Below are positions 14,112-20,502 of a DNA stretch of 22,998 bases, piece by piece (position 1 is the stretch's first letter; each line of letters begins with the position of its first letter). Position numbers and translations under genes: made by a program. The notes under the pieces were generated by a model. The model was given only the letters and a program-made list of their open reading frames with translations. It searched no databases and was not told the DNA's origin. Origin of the DNA: CAJAUT01 sp043809365 (GTDB lineage: Bacteria > Patescibacteriota > Microgenomatia > UBA1400 > UBA12108); assembly GCA_043809365.1 (NCBI GenBank), contig JAZDDW010000019.1, forward strand, positions 1-22,998. Reading direction: 5' to 3'.

Positions 14112-15644
14112 ATGATTAAATACATTGCTTATTGCCGAAAATCAACCGATGAAAAAGATAAACAAGTTTTATCTATTGAAGCGCAAATTGCCGAACTCAA
14201 GGAGTTTGCCAAAAGAGAAAATCTTTTTGTAACTGAATTTATCACCGAAGCAAAAACTGCCAAAGTACCGGGCAGAGAACAATTTGCCGAAGTCCTAAAG
14301 AAAATCGAAAAAGGACAAGCCAACGGAATTTTATCGTGGCATCCTGATAGGTTAGCCAGAAATTCGATTGACGGCGGAAAAGTAATTTATCTTTTGGATA
14401 CCGGCAAACTCCTTGATCTTAAATTCCCCTCATTTTGGTTTGAAAGCACGCCACAAGGGAAATTTATGCTTTCAATCGCCTTTGGCCAATCAAAATATTA
14501 TGTAGACAATCTGTCTGAAAATGTAAAACGCGGAAACAGGCAAAAACTTCGTAATGGTGTTTGGCCAAGTAAAGCGCCTTACGGATACATCAATAATCCC
14601 AAAACTAGGGGAATAGATGTTGATGAAGAAAAATCAAAGGTTGTGAGAAGAGCATTTCAGATTTTTGCTGACGGCAATTCTTCGTTTACTGCTATTTCTC
14701 AATTTATGTTCAAGTTCGGAATTAGACGAGAAGGAGAAAAACCTGTAAAAGTTGGGCAAGTAAAAAACATGCTCTCAAACAGATTTTATTTAGGGGTTTT
14801 GAAATACGCCGGAGAATATTATCAAGGCTCTCATAAAACTTTTATCAGCAAAAAGCTGTTTGACGAAGTCCAAAAACAAGTTGAAAAAATAGAAAGACCA
14901 AGACAGAAAGGCCACAATTTCGCATTTGCAGGGCTAGCGACCTGCGGCGAATGCGGCGCCGCAGTCACTGCCGAGCAACATATCAAAAAATACAAAAACG
15001 GAACTGGCCAAACTTTTATTTATTACCGCTGTACGAAAAAGTTAAAACCCTGCACGCAAAAATATGCTCCCGAAGATGATATCGAACAACAACTAAAAAA
15101 AGTTGTTGGTGATTGCGGCTTGCACGAAAGTTGGGAACCATATTTTGAAAAATGGATTATCGAAGCCGGACAAAAAGATAAACTAACCTCCGAAAAGGAA
15201 GAAAAACTGATAGGCGGACAAATTCAAGAATCAGAAGTAAAACTAAACAGATTGCTTGACGGCTACCTCGATCAAGTCATCGAACCGGAAATTTACAAAC
15301 AGAAAAAGAATGAATTGTTTGATGAAAAACTAAAACTGGAAGAGAAAAAATCGCAAATTTCCAAAAACGGAACTGTTTGGCTCGAACCTATGAGAGAATT
15401 CGTAAATTGCGCCTTACAGGCGCAAAAAATCGCGCGCGCAAAAAATAATTGCCATGATTTATCAATCATGGCAAAAAAAGTCGGCTCGAACTTCTTTTTA
15501 ATGAATCGGCGGCTCTCGGCGAATTTGAATTTCCCCTTTGCAGCGCTGTCTGCGGAGGCGGGCGCAGCCAGCGCTGCCCCCAACCATCTTTCGATTTCCA
15601 AAATTGTGACCCTATTGGGATTCGAACCCAAGTTACCAGGATGA
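14112..15644 (+). CDS. Large serine recombinase (site-specific integrase)
   Basis: This 510-residue recombinase cuts and rejoins DNA at short att sites through a covalent phosphoserine intermediate. The N-terminal resolvase domain has YCRKSTDE with Arg9 and the nucleophile Ser11, then SWHPDRLARN. The central recombinase domain begins near KAPYGYIN and includes the helix-turn region FTAISQFM. A zinc ribbon reads CGECGAAV, then CTKKLKPC, at about residues 278-315. A charged coiled-coil stretch (about 360-425) follows, then a typical last strand VGSNFFLMNRRLSANLNFP. After about residue 465 the frame runs through the right-end repeat, across attR and 35 nt into antisense tRNA-Glu, so the last 11 residues (TLLGFEPKLPG) are host-encoded. 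In the circle it would instead end in NVFDKIRTYFKESC. Confidence 0.95.
   Translation: MIKYIAYCRKSTDEKDKQVLSIEAQIAELKEFAKRENLFVTEFITEAKTAKVPGREQFAEVLKKIEKGQANGILSWHPDRLARNSIDGGKVIYLLDTGKLLDLKFPSFWFESTPQGKFMLSIAFGQSKYYVDNLSENVKRGNRQKLRNGVWPSKAPYGYINNPKTRGIDVDEEKSKVVRRAFQIFADGNSSFTAISQFMFKFGIRREGEKPVKVGQVKNMLSNRFYLGVLKYAGEYYQGSHKTFISKKLFDEVQKQVEKIERPRQKGHNFAFAGLATCGECGAAVTAEQHIKKYKNGTGQTFIYYRCTKKLKPCTQKYAPEDDIEQQLKKVVGDCGLHESWEPYFEKWIIEAGQKDKLTSEKEEKLIGGQIQESEVKLNRLLDGYLDQVIEPEIYKQKKNELFDEKLKLEEKKSQISKNGTVWLEPMREFVNCALQAQKIARAKNNCHDLSIMAKKVGSNFFLMNRRLSANLNFPFAALSAEAGAASAAPNHLSISKIVTLLGFEPKLPG
15424..15448. repeat. Second copy of the 25-bp inverted repeat
   Basis: Reverse complement of 12733-12757, here within the recombinase coding region (QKIARAKNN). 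It has a CGCGCGCG core between A-runs. Confidence 0.85.
15433..15480 (-). terminator. Possible minus-strand intrinsic terminator inside the recombinase gene
   Basis: A perfect 11-bp stem (15449-15459 with 15464-15474, TTGCCATGATT against AATCATGGCAA) has a 4-nt loop. On the minus strand the stem is followed by TTATTTTTT. It could end transcripts entering the element from tRNA-Glu and gltX. Its place within coding sequence of the opposite strand makes the call tentative. Confidence 0.45.
15507..15609 (+). repeat. Right-end repeat of the element (W block)
   Basis: These 103 bp are identical, inverted, to 13962-14064. They contain a 9-bp inverted repeat (GCAGCGCTG at 15540-15548, CAGCGCTGC at 15569-15577) and end exactly at the attR core TGTGA. 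The recombinase frame reads through it as an Ala-rich tail (FAALSAEAGAASAAPN). Confidence 0.9.
15605..15609 (+). other. attR core TGTGA at the tRNA-Glu 3' end
   Basis: The last three bases of the core are the complement of the tRNA discriminator and the last two acceptor-stem bases. The internal copy matches up to this point and diverges at the next base, which belongs to the tRNA. Confidence 0.75.
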
Positions 15645-15680
15645 GAACCTGATGTCCTAGCCGGGCTGGACGATAGGGCC
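15607..15680 (-). tRNA. tRNA-Glu (anticodon CTC)
   Basis: The 74-nt cloverleaf was folded by eye. Acceptor stem: GGCCCTA with TAGGGTC (one G-U pair). D stem: GTCC/GGAC with loop AGCCCGGCTA. Anticodon stem: TCAGG/CCTGG with loop TTCTCAT giving CTC. Variable loop: TAAC. T arm: TTGGG-TTCGAAT-CCCAA. The discriminator is A. No CCA is encoded, so the CCA-adding enzyme at the right of the window is needed for maturation. It reads GAG codons. It lies just downstream of gltX, whose product charges it, and has its own promoter overlapping the gltX stop. The integrated element begins at its 3' end and replaces only the trailer. Confidence 0.95.
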
Positions 15681-15690
15681 AAGTATGCAA

Positions 15691-15699
15691 ATTATATCA
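15691..15699 (-). promoter_or_regulatory. Extended -10 promoter of tRNA-Glu
   Basis: TGATATAAT on the minus strand overlaps the gltX stop codon and lies 10 nt before the mature tRNA 5' end, giving a leader of about 3-4 nt. Confidence 0.65.
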
Positions 15700-17110
15700 G
15701 ACTAGATAGGCGAGAGAGAGTGGGGGTGCGACCAAGCACGGCCATGGTCTCAAAAAGGGGTGGAGTGGCAGTTTTGCCAGTAATAGCTACGCGCAACATC
15801 ATAAAATATTGGGATGGCTTCCACCCCTCCTTTGTGACGATTGATCTAATTTTTTCCTCTATGTTTTCATGTGTCCAAAGTTTGTGATCTATTTTAGTGA
15901 GGGTTTTCACGGTAGTTGTGAGTTGGAGCTTGGCTTCATCTGGAGTAGATTTTTTGGTTAAGATAGCGGGGTCAACCGCGATGTTACGATAAAAGAAGCT
16001 GGTCAAACCCTCGAAATCACGGAGCGTGACGAGGCGCTCTTTGATGAGCGGCAAGATAGACGACACAAGTTTGGCCGGACAATCGGGGGGAAGGAAAGGG
16101 GTGAGACGCTTAGCAAGTTCGACGTCGGAAAGGGCGCGGATATACATACCATTGAGCCAATTGAGTTTGTCTAGGTCATAAACGGGGGCGGTAAGGGTAA
16201 CGCGGTCGAGAGTAAAAAGTTGAAGGAATTCGTCAAGGGTAAAGATATCTTTTTTCTCTGGATGAGACCACCCCATGAGGGCCATAAAATTGTTGAGTGC
16301 TTCGGGGAGGTAGCCACGATCACGATGGGAGAGGATCGAGACGTCGTTCTTGCGCTTACTCATTTTACTGTGATCTTGGTTGCGAATAATTGGAAGATGA
16401 GCAAAAACAGGGAGTGGCCAACCAAAAGCCTGATAGATGAGAATGTGCTTGGGGGAGCTAGAGAGCCATTCTTCACCGCGAATGATATGGGTGATCTGCA
16501 TGAGATGATCGTCAACAACTACACCAAGATGATAGGTAGGGTAGCCATCTGATTTGAGGAGAACTTGATCGTCGATCCCAGAGTTTTGGAATTCGATGTT
16601 TCCTCGGATCAAATCCTGACAAATGGTAATACCCTCTCCTGGAACCTTGAGACGGATTACGTGAGGCTCGGCGGAGGCCCGCTTGGAGGCTAAGGCAGGA
16701 TCTAAGTTGCGACACAATTTGTCATAGTGGGGTAAGGTTTTTTGGGCGAGCTGATCAGCACGGACTTGTTCAAGACGTTCTTTAGTACAAAAACAGTAGT
16801 AAGCCTGCCCCTTGTCTACTAGTTGCTGGGCATGTTCTTGGTAGATGGGCAGACGTTCTGATTGAGTATAGGGAGCGTGGGGACCGCCCTGATCAGGACC
16901 CTCGTCGTGAGTCAGTCCTAACCATTTGAGAGCATCAAAGATAACCTCAACTGCACCTTCAACATAGCGCTCGCGATCAGTATCCTCGATGCGGACGATA
17001 AACTGGCCCCCGTTTTGCCGGGCAATCGCGAGGTTGCGCATAGCTGTGTAGGCAGTACCAAGATGCGCAATGCCGGTGGGGGAGGGAGCAATACGAGTAC
17101 GAACTAACAT
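15692..17110 (-). CDS. gltX: Glutamyl-tRNA synthetase
   Basis: This class I synthetase (472 residues) charges tRNA-Glu. It has the HIGH-type motif HLGT (residues 16-19) in PSPTGIAHLGTAY, the KMSKR loop (249-253), the zinc-type cysteines YYCFCTKERL and KLCRNL (about 106-133), and HIIRGEEWLSSSPKH at the acceptor-binding insertion. The helical anticodon-binding domain fills the C-terminus. Whether it is discriminating or also charges tRNA-Gln (for GatCAB) cannot be fixed by eye. The start at 17110 is preceded by a perfect TATAAT 8 nt upstream. tRNA-Glu follows the gene, so enzyme and substrate are encoded side by side. Confidence 0.97.
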   Translation of the reverse strand: MLVRTRIAPSPTGIAHLGTAYTAMRNLAIARQNGGQFIVRIEDTDRERYVEGAVEVIFDALKWLGLTHDEGPDQGGPHAPYTQSERLPIYQEHAQQLVDKGQAYYCFCTKERLEQVRADQLAQKTLPHYDKLCRNLDPALASKRASAEPHVIRLKVPGEGITICQDLIRGNIEFQNSGIDDQVLLKSDGYPTYHLGVVVDDHLMQITHIIRGEEWLSSSPKHILIYQAFGWPLPVFAHLPIIRNQDHSKMSKRKNDVSILSHRDRGYLPEALNNFMALMGWSHPEKKDIFTLDEFLQLFTLDRVTLTAPVYDLDKLNWLNGMYIRALSDVELAKRLTPFLPPDCPAKLVSSILPLIKERLVTLRDFEGLTSFFYRNIAVDPAILTKKSTPDEAKLQLTTTVKTLTKIDHKLWTHENIEEKIRSIVTKEGWKPSQYFMMLRVAITGKTATPPLFETMAVLGRTPTLSRLSSLI

Positions 17111-17124
17111 ATGAATGAATTATA
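17111..17124 (-). promoter_or_regulatory. -10 box (TATAAT) of gltX, leaderless spacing
   Basis: TATAAT on the minus strand (17119-17124) is 8 nt before the gltX ATG. The sequence just upstream (17124-17164) is packed with ACCTT/AAGGT inverted motifs. Confidence 0.65.
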
Positions 17125-17164
17125 CCTTAAAGGTCTGACCTTCACTCCGCAAAGATCAGACCTT
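17124..17164. promoter_or_regulatory. Candidate operator: overlapping palindromes between divergent promoters
   Basis: ACCTT-A-AAGGT (17124-17134) overlaps AAGGTC-T-GACCTT (17130-17142). A further TCAGACCTT (17156-17164) is the inverse of AAGGTCTGA (17130-17138). The cluster covers the spacer upstream of the gltX -10 and the -35 position of the divergent gene. It could bind a regulator or form a hairpin. It is seen only here in the window. Confidence 0.45.
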
Positions 17165-17175
17165 GGGGAACCGTG

Positions 17176-17188
17176 TATACTAAAATAT
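17176..17188 (+). promoter_or_regulatory. -10 box (TATACT) of the membrane-anchored protein gene, leaderless spacing
   Basis: TATACT (17176-17181) lies 7 nt before the ATG at 17189 and argues for that start over the in-frame ATG at 17111, which would sit upstream of the promoter. Confidence 0.6.
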
Positions 17189-18238
17189 ATGGCGAATCTT
17201 GGTGAAACAGCGGTTGTGGTGCGCAAAGCGATCAAGTATGGAGGAATGGCGCTCGTGGTGCTGATGGTCGGACGGATTATCTTGGCGGCAGGAGTGAGTT
17301 ACTGGAAAAAACTCAACCCCCCTCCCCCACCCCCGCCAGACGTGAAATTTGGCAAACTACCCAAGCTCGAGTTCCCCCAAAAAGAACAGACACAACTAAC
17401 CTACACTCTAGAGACGCGAACGGGAGGCCTACCGAATAATTTGCCGGGTCAGTTTAAAGTCTTTTTTATGCCGATCAAAAAAGCTAATTTGCTGGCATAT
17501 GATAGTGCCAAATCTGTCGCTAATCGTCTCGACTTTATCCAGGAGCCCAGCAAATTGTCCGAAACGGAGTATCGCTGGGATAGTACTGACCCAATCTCGT
17601 CCTCACTCACCATTAATATAATCACTGGAGCATTTGTGCTCAACCGTCGGTGGCAAGATGATCCCAGCTATACCATCCCGACCGTTTATTACAACGAATC
17701 ACAGGCCAAAGACAGGACTTATAATTTGTTATCTCGACTAGAACTCCTGCCAGAAGATATTAGAGAAGGCAAAGTGAGCGTCCAGAACCTGAAAGCGGAT
17801 CAAGACCAGATTGTCTCAGCAGTTTCCCTTTCCCAAGCTCATTTTGTCCAGGTAAATCTATACCGCTCACCGGTTGATAACGTAGAGGTGGTATCACCAA
17901 GAACGGATCGCGGGCTCATCTCGGCGATCTTAGCCTTGCAACGCGAAGATGACCGCCAGTTTATTAATCTAGACTACAACTATTATCCAGTAGACGTAAA
18001 TCGCTTTGCGGTCTACCCACTCATTGGAGTGGCAGAGGCTTGGCAGAGAATGCAAAAAGGACAAGCTTATATTGCGGGAGTTAAGCCAAGTGCCAGTAGT
18101 GTGACAGTGCGCGAGATTACCCTGCAGTATTATGACGCGGATAGCCCCCAACAGTTTATGCAACCGGTCTACGTATTTCGCGGGGACCCGGATTTTGTTG
18201 GGTATGTACCAGCTCTCTCGGACAGTTGGGTAGAGTAG
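17189..18238 (+). CDS. Membrane-anchored extracytoplasmic protein with proline linker, unknown function
   Basis: 349 residues from the ATG at 17189. A short basic N-terminus is followed by one membrane helix (about residues 19-38, GMALVVLMVGRIILAAGVSY) with no cleavage site, then a run of eight-odd prolines (NPPPPPPP), then about 300 residues rich in beta-type sequence, probably outside the cell. The C-terminal part (ITLQYYDADSPQQFMQPVYVF) recalls the repeated beta layers of small extracytoplasmic sensor domains of the YycH/YycI or PepSY kind, but only faintly. I believe similar helix-plus-proline proteins occur in Microgenomates; this is from memory. The gene ends exactly one base before the convergent aspS stop. 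Its promoter is divergent from gltX and shares the palindrome cluster. Confidence 0.75.
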   Translation: MANLGETAVVVRKAIKYGGMALVVLMVGRIILAAGVSYWKKLNPPPPPPPDVKFGKLPKLEFPQKEQTQLTYTLETRTGGLPNNLPGQFKVFFMPIKKANLLAYDSAKSVANRLDFIQEPSKLSETEYRWDSTDPISSSLTINIITGAFVLNRRWQDDPSYTIPTVYYNESQAKDRTYNLLSRLELLPEDIREGKVSVQNLKADQDQIVSAVSLSQAHFVQVNLYRSPVDNVEVVSPRTDRGLISAILALQREDDRQFINLDYNYYPVDVNRFAVYPLIGVAEAWQRMQKGQAYIAGVKPSASSVTVREITLQYYDADSPQQFMQPVYVFRGDPDFVGYVPALSDSWVE

Positions 18239-19525
18239 TTAGGGGCGGAGACGCTTGACGTCGCGAGGAAGGAAAGTAACCTCTTTGACACTGGGTAACC
18301 CCAGGATCTGTGCTACGATGCGGCCTGGACCGATGCCTACCCCACCGTGAGGAGGACAACCGTATTTAAAGAAGTGGAGATAATCAACGAGTGAGTCTTC
18401 GGTCAAACCTTTTTCGGCAGCTTGTTTGAGGAGAACATCGTAGCGATGTTCGCGTTGGGCACCGGTTGTGATCTCAACTCCTTTATAAAGGAGGTCAAAG
18501 CCTTTGGTGAGACCGGTCTCAACGTCTCGCATGTGGTAGAAGGCGCGAGTTATGGGAGGATAGTCGGTGATAAAAACAAATTCACTCCCTGATTCTTCCT
18601 TGACAATTTGACAGATTCCACGCTCCTCGTCGGGCGAGAGGTCACCGTCTTTTTCACTGACGATACCAACTTTTTTCAGCTTGGATTTGGCTTCGGAAAG
18701 TGGCATGCGTACGAAGGGAACTTTAATCTCTTCTTCGATCAAGCCAGCCGACTTTAGTTTGGCAAAGCCCGCTTTGAGCATGGCTTCTTCGGTATCCATG
18801 ACGTCGTGGTGAGAGTTAACGTAGGCAAGCTCAAAATCCCAACCGGTAAACTCGGTCATGTGGCGAGTGGTAAAGCTAAGCTCGGCGCGGAAGACTGGGC
18901 CGACCATAAAAACTTTCTCAAACCCGCTCGCGATGGCCATCTGTTTATAAAATTGGGGGGACTGAGCGAGATAAGCTTTGCCTTCAAAATACTTGACTTC
19001 AAAAACTTCGGCCCCACTTTCGCTTGGAGCGGACATGAGGGAGGGCGCATAGATCTGAGTAAAACCATTGTCACTAAAGTATTCGCGAATACCCTGCTCA
19101 AGCATAGTCCAAATGCGAAAGATTTTGTGCGCGTCGGGCTTACGTAGATCAAGCCAGCGCCAGTCAAAACGTTTGGTGATATCAACATTTTCCGCTCCTT
19201 TGTCGAGGGATACGGGGATAGGGAGGATGGGGTCGGCAGTAGAGAGGACGATTATTTCTCCCCCCTCAATCTCTATTCCCTCAGGTACTTGCTTGGCCTC
19301 TTTAACTAGACCCGTGAGCGAGATGACCGATTCAATTGGTAAATTTTTGACAATTGTGAAAGCAGATTCATTAGTACCAAGAATAACTACTTGGATAGAA
19401 CCGGAGGCGTCACGCAGACGCAGAAAGGCAATTTTGCCTTGGTTACGAATGGCCTGGACAAAACCGGCGATTGTGACTGTCTGACCCAGAAATTTAGGTA
19501 ACTCTGAAATGTGAGTGCGTTGCAT
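18239..19525 (-). CDS. aspS: Aspartyl-tRNA synthetase, archaeal-type (probably non-discriminating)
   Basis: This class II synthetase (428 residues) is much shorter than the bacterial AspRS of about 590 residues because it lacks the GAD insertion. The N-terminal OB-fold (about 1-105, VTIAGFVQAIRNQGKIAFLRLRD) binds the anticodon. The catalytic core has motif 1 around GFTQIYAPSL, motif 2 GPVFRAELSFTTRHMTEF, the aspartate-site GWDFELAY, and motif 3 GGVGIGPGRIVAQILGLPSVKEV ending in FLPRDVKRLRP. That C-terminal form is the archaeal/AsnRS-like one. Enzymes of this type often charge both tRNA-Asp and tRNA-Asn, relying on GatCAB to finish Asn-tRNA. AsnRS is the main alternative. TATAAT 6 nt upstream sets the start. 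Confidence 0.88.
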   Translation of the reverse strand: MQRTHISELPKFLGQTVTIAGFVQAIRNQGKIAFLRLRDASGSIQVVILGTNESAFTIVKNLPIESVISLTGLVKEAKQVPEGIEIEGGEIIVLSTADPILPIPVSLDKGAENVDITKRFDWRWLDLRKPDAHKIFRIWTMLEQGIREYFSDNGFTQIYAPSLMSAPSESGAEVFEVKYFEGKAYLAQSPQFYKQMAIASGFEKVFMVGPVFRAELSFTTRHMTEFTGWDFELAYVNSHHDVMDTEEAMLKAGFAKLKSAGLIEEEIKVPFVRMPLSEAKSKLKKVGIVSEKDGDLSPDEERGICQIVKEESGSEFVFITDYPPITRAFYHMRDVETGLTKGFDLLYKGVEITTGAQREHRYDVLLKQAAEKGLTEDSLVDYLHFFKYGCPPHGGVGIGPGRIVAQILGLPSVKEVTFLPRDVKRLRP

Positions 19526-19537
19526 AGAGTTATTATA
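19526..19537 (-). promoter_or_regulatory. -10 box (TATAAT) of aspS, leaderless spacing
   Basis: TATAAT on the minus strand (19532-19537) is 6 nt before the aspS ATG, in the 14-nt gap after the carboxypeptidase gene. Confidence 0.65.
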
Positions 19538-19539
19538 AC

Positions 19540-20502
19540 TTAGAGCTTTGGGGTAATCCAGTTGTGGTGGGCGTAGGCCCAGTTAACGAGCGCGGTTGTG
19601 TCGCCAAAGCGATCGAGAGAGCCCAAGACTACGACAATAAGGGGGTGCCCCTCGCGCTCCACATAACTCACAAGACACTCTCCCGCATTTTCGGTCCAGC
19701 CGGTTTTGAGTCCTTTGAGCCCAGGCAAAACCCCGAGGAGTTCGTTGGTAGTTACGAGGTGATGAGTAATTTCGCCAGAGGTGTCGGTAATGGTCAACGA
19801 GCGAGTGCTGACGATATCTCTAATGAGTGAGTTCTCCATGGCGACCCCGGCTAAAATTGCGAGGTCGCGGGCGGTCGTGACGTGACCATATTGTTCGACG
19901 CCAGAAGGGTTTTTGAAAACCGTATGGTCGAGATGAAGAGATTTGGCTTGCTCATTCATAGCTTGCACAAAGGAGTTGTAGCCGCCAGGAAAATTGTCGG
20001 CGATGGCGAGAGCGGCATCATTGCCAGAGTGGACAAGGAGCCCATTGAGCATATTTTTGAGGGTTAACTGTTCTCCCTTTTGGAGCTCAATGGTTTGGCC
20101 GATGGCTCGATCTTCGTTTTTGACAGTAATCACTGTAGCTAAATCTGGCCAGGTTGAGAGAGCGACGAGTGCGGTCATAATTTTGGTGGTAGAGGCGGGT
20201 AAGAGGAGAGTATCGGGAGACTTGGTATACATCAAGGTGTGACTAACAACGTCCTGAACAATGACGGCACGAGCGGACACTGGGGGTACCTTGGTGCCAT
20301 CACTTTGAGGATAGAAAACAGGAGATGAGTGAGGCAAAAGATAAGTGCGAACGGTTCCCGGGTGGATAACCAGACGCTGGAGGGCGTTTTGACCAGGATA
20401 ACAAATGGCTAATAGTAGATAGCTCATAGCCAATAGGCGGCGAGGAAAATCAATTTTCCTGAAGTGTAAGATAAATTCGCGGAATAATTTAAGTTTCCAC
20501 AT
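19540..20502 (-). CDS. D-alanyl-D-alanine carboxypeptidase (low-molecular-mass PBP)
   Basis: This 320-residue serine peptidase of the DacA/PBP5 type trims the terminal D-Ala from peptidoglycan stem peptides outside the membrane. All three active-site motifs are present: STTK (Ser104, Lys107), SGN (159-161) and KTG (266-268, in GLKTGWTENAGE). A basic start and a hydrophobic stretch (about residues 22-36, RLLAMSYLLLAICY) form an uncleaved anchor or signal sequence. The protein ends soon after the KTG domain, so it lacks the C-terminal domain and amphipathic anchor of E. coli PBP5. The start codon lies 14 nt inside the end of recJ, so it is probably cotranslated. An internal Met at residue 26 is a less likely start. 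Confidence 0.92.
   Translation of the reverse strand: MWKLKLFREFILHFRKIDFPRRLLAMSYLLLAICYPGQNALQRLVIHPGTVRTYLLPHSSPVFYPQSDGTKVPPVSARAVIVQDVVSHTLMYTKSPDTLLLPASTTKIMTALVALSTWPDLATVITVKNEDRAIGQTIELQKGEQLTLKNMLNGLLVHSGNDAALAIADNFPGGYNSFVQAMNEQAKSLHLDHTVFKNPSGVEQYGHVTTARDLAILAGVAMENSLIRDIVSTRSLTITDTSGEITHHLVTTNELLGVLPGLKGLKTGWTENAGECLVSYVEREGHPLIVVVLGSLDRFGDTTALVNWAYAHHNWITPKL

Larger units (their letters stand above)
12625..15609 (+). mobile_element. Serine-recombinase integrative element inserted at the 3' end of tRNA-Glu
   Basis: About 3 kb bounded by the 5-bp direct repeat TGTGA at 12625-12629 and 15605-15609. It carries a large serine recombinase on the plus strand and two minus-strand genes of unknown role. 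The boundary assignment is supported internally. A contiguous 171-bp segment at 13894-14064 (inverted) joins a perfect copy of the element's right end (103 bp) to a perfect copy of its left end (73 bp) across the same TGTGA, as expected of attP. Matches stop exactly at the core on both outer sides. The insertion point is the discriminator end of tRNA-Glu, which stays intact. The interior is AT-rich, while the end repeats are GC-rich. No transposase, replication protein or phage structural gene is present. Proposed type: a small site-specific integrative element or remnant. Confidence 0.85.

Noticed and set aside
12625..15609. Insertion sequence or transposon with terminal inverted repeats
   Set aside because: The end repeats are not inverted copies of each other; they pair only with the internal copy. 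The only recombinase is a serine integrase, and no DDE transposase is present.
17111..17188. In-frame upstream start for the membrane-anchored protein
   Set aside because: It lies before the TATACT box, across the palindrome cluster, and adds residues unlike an anchor.
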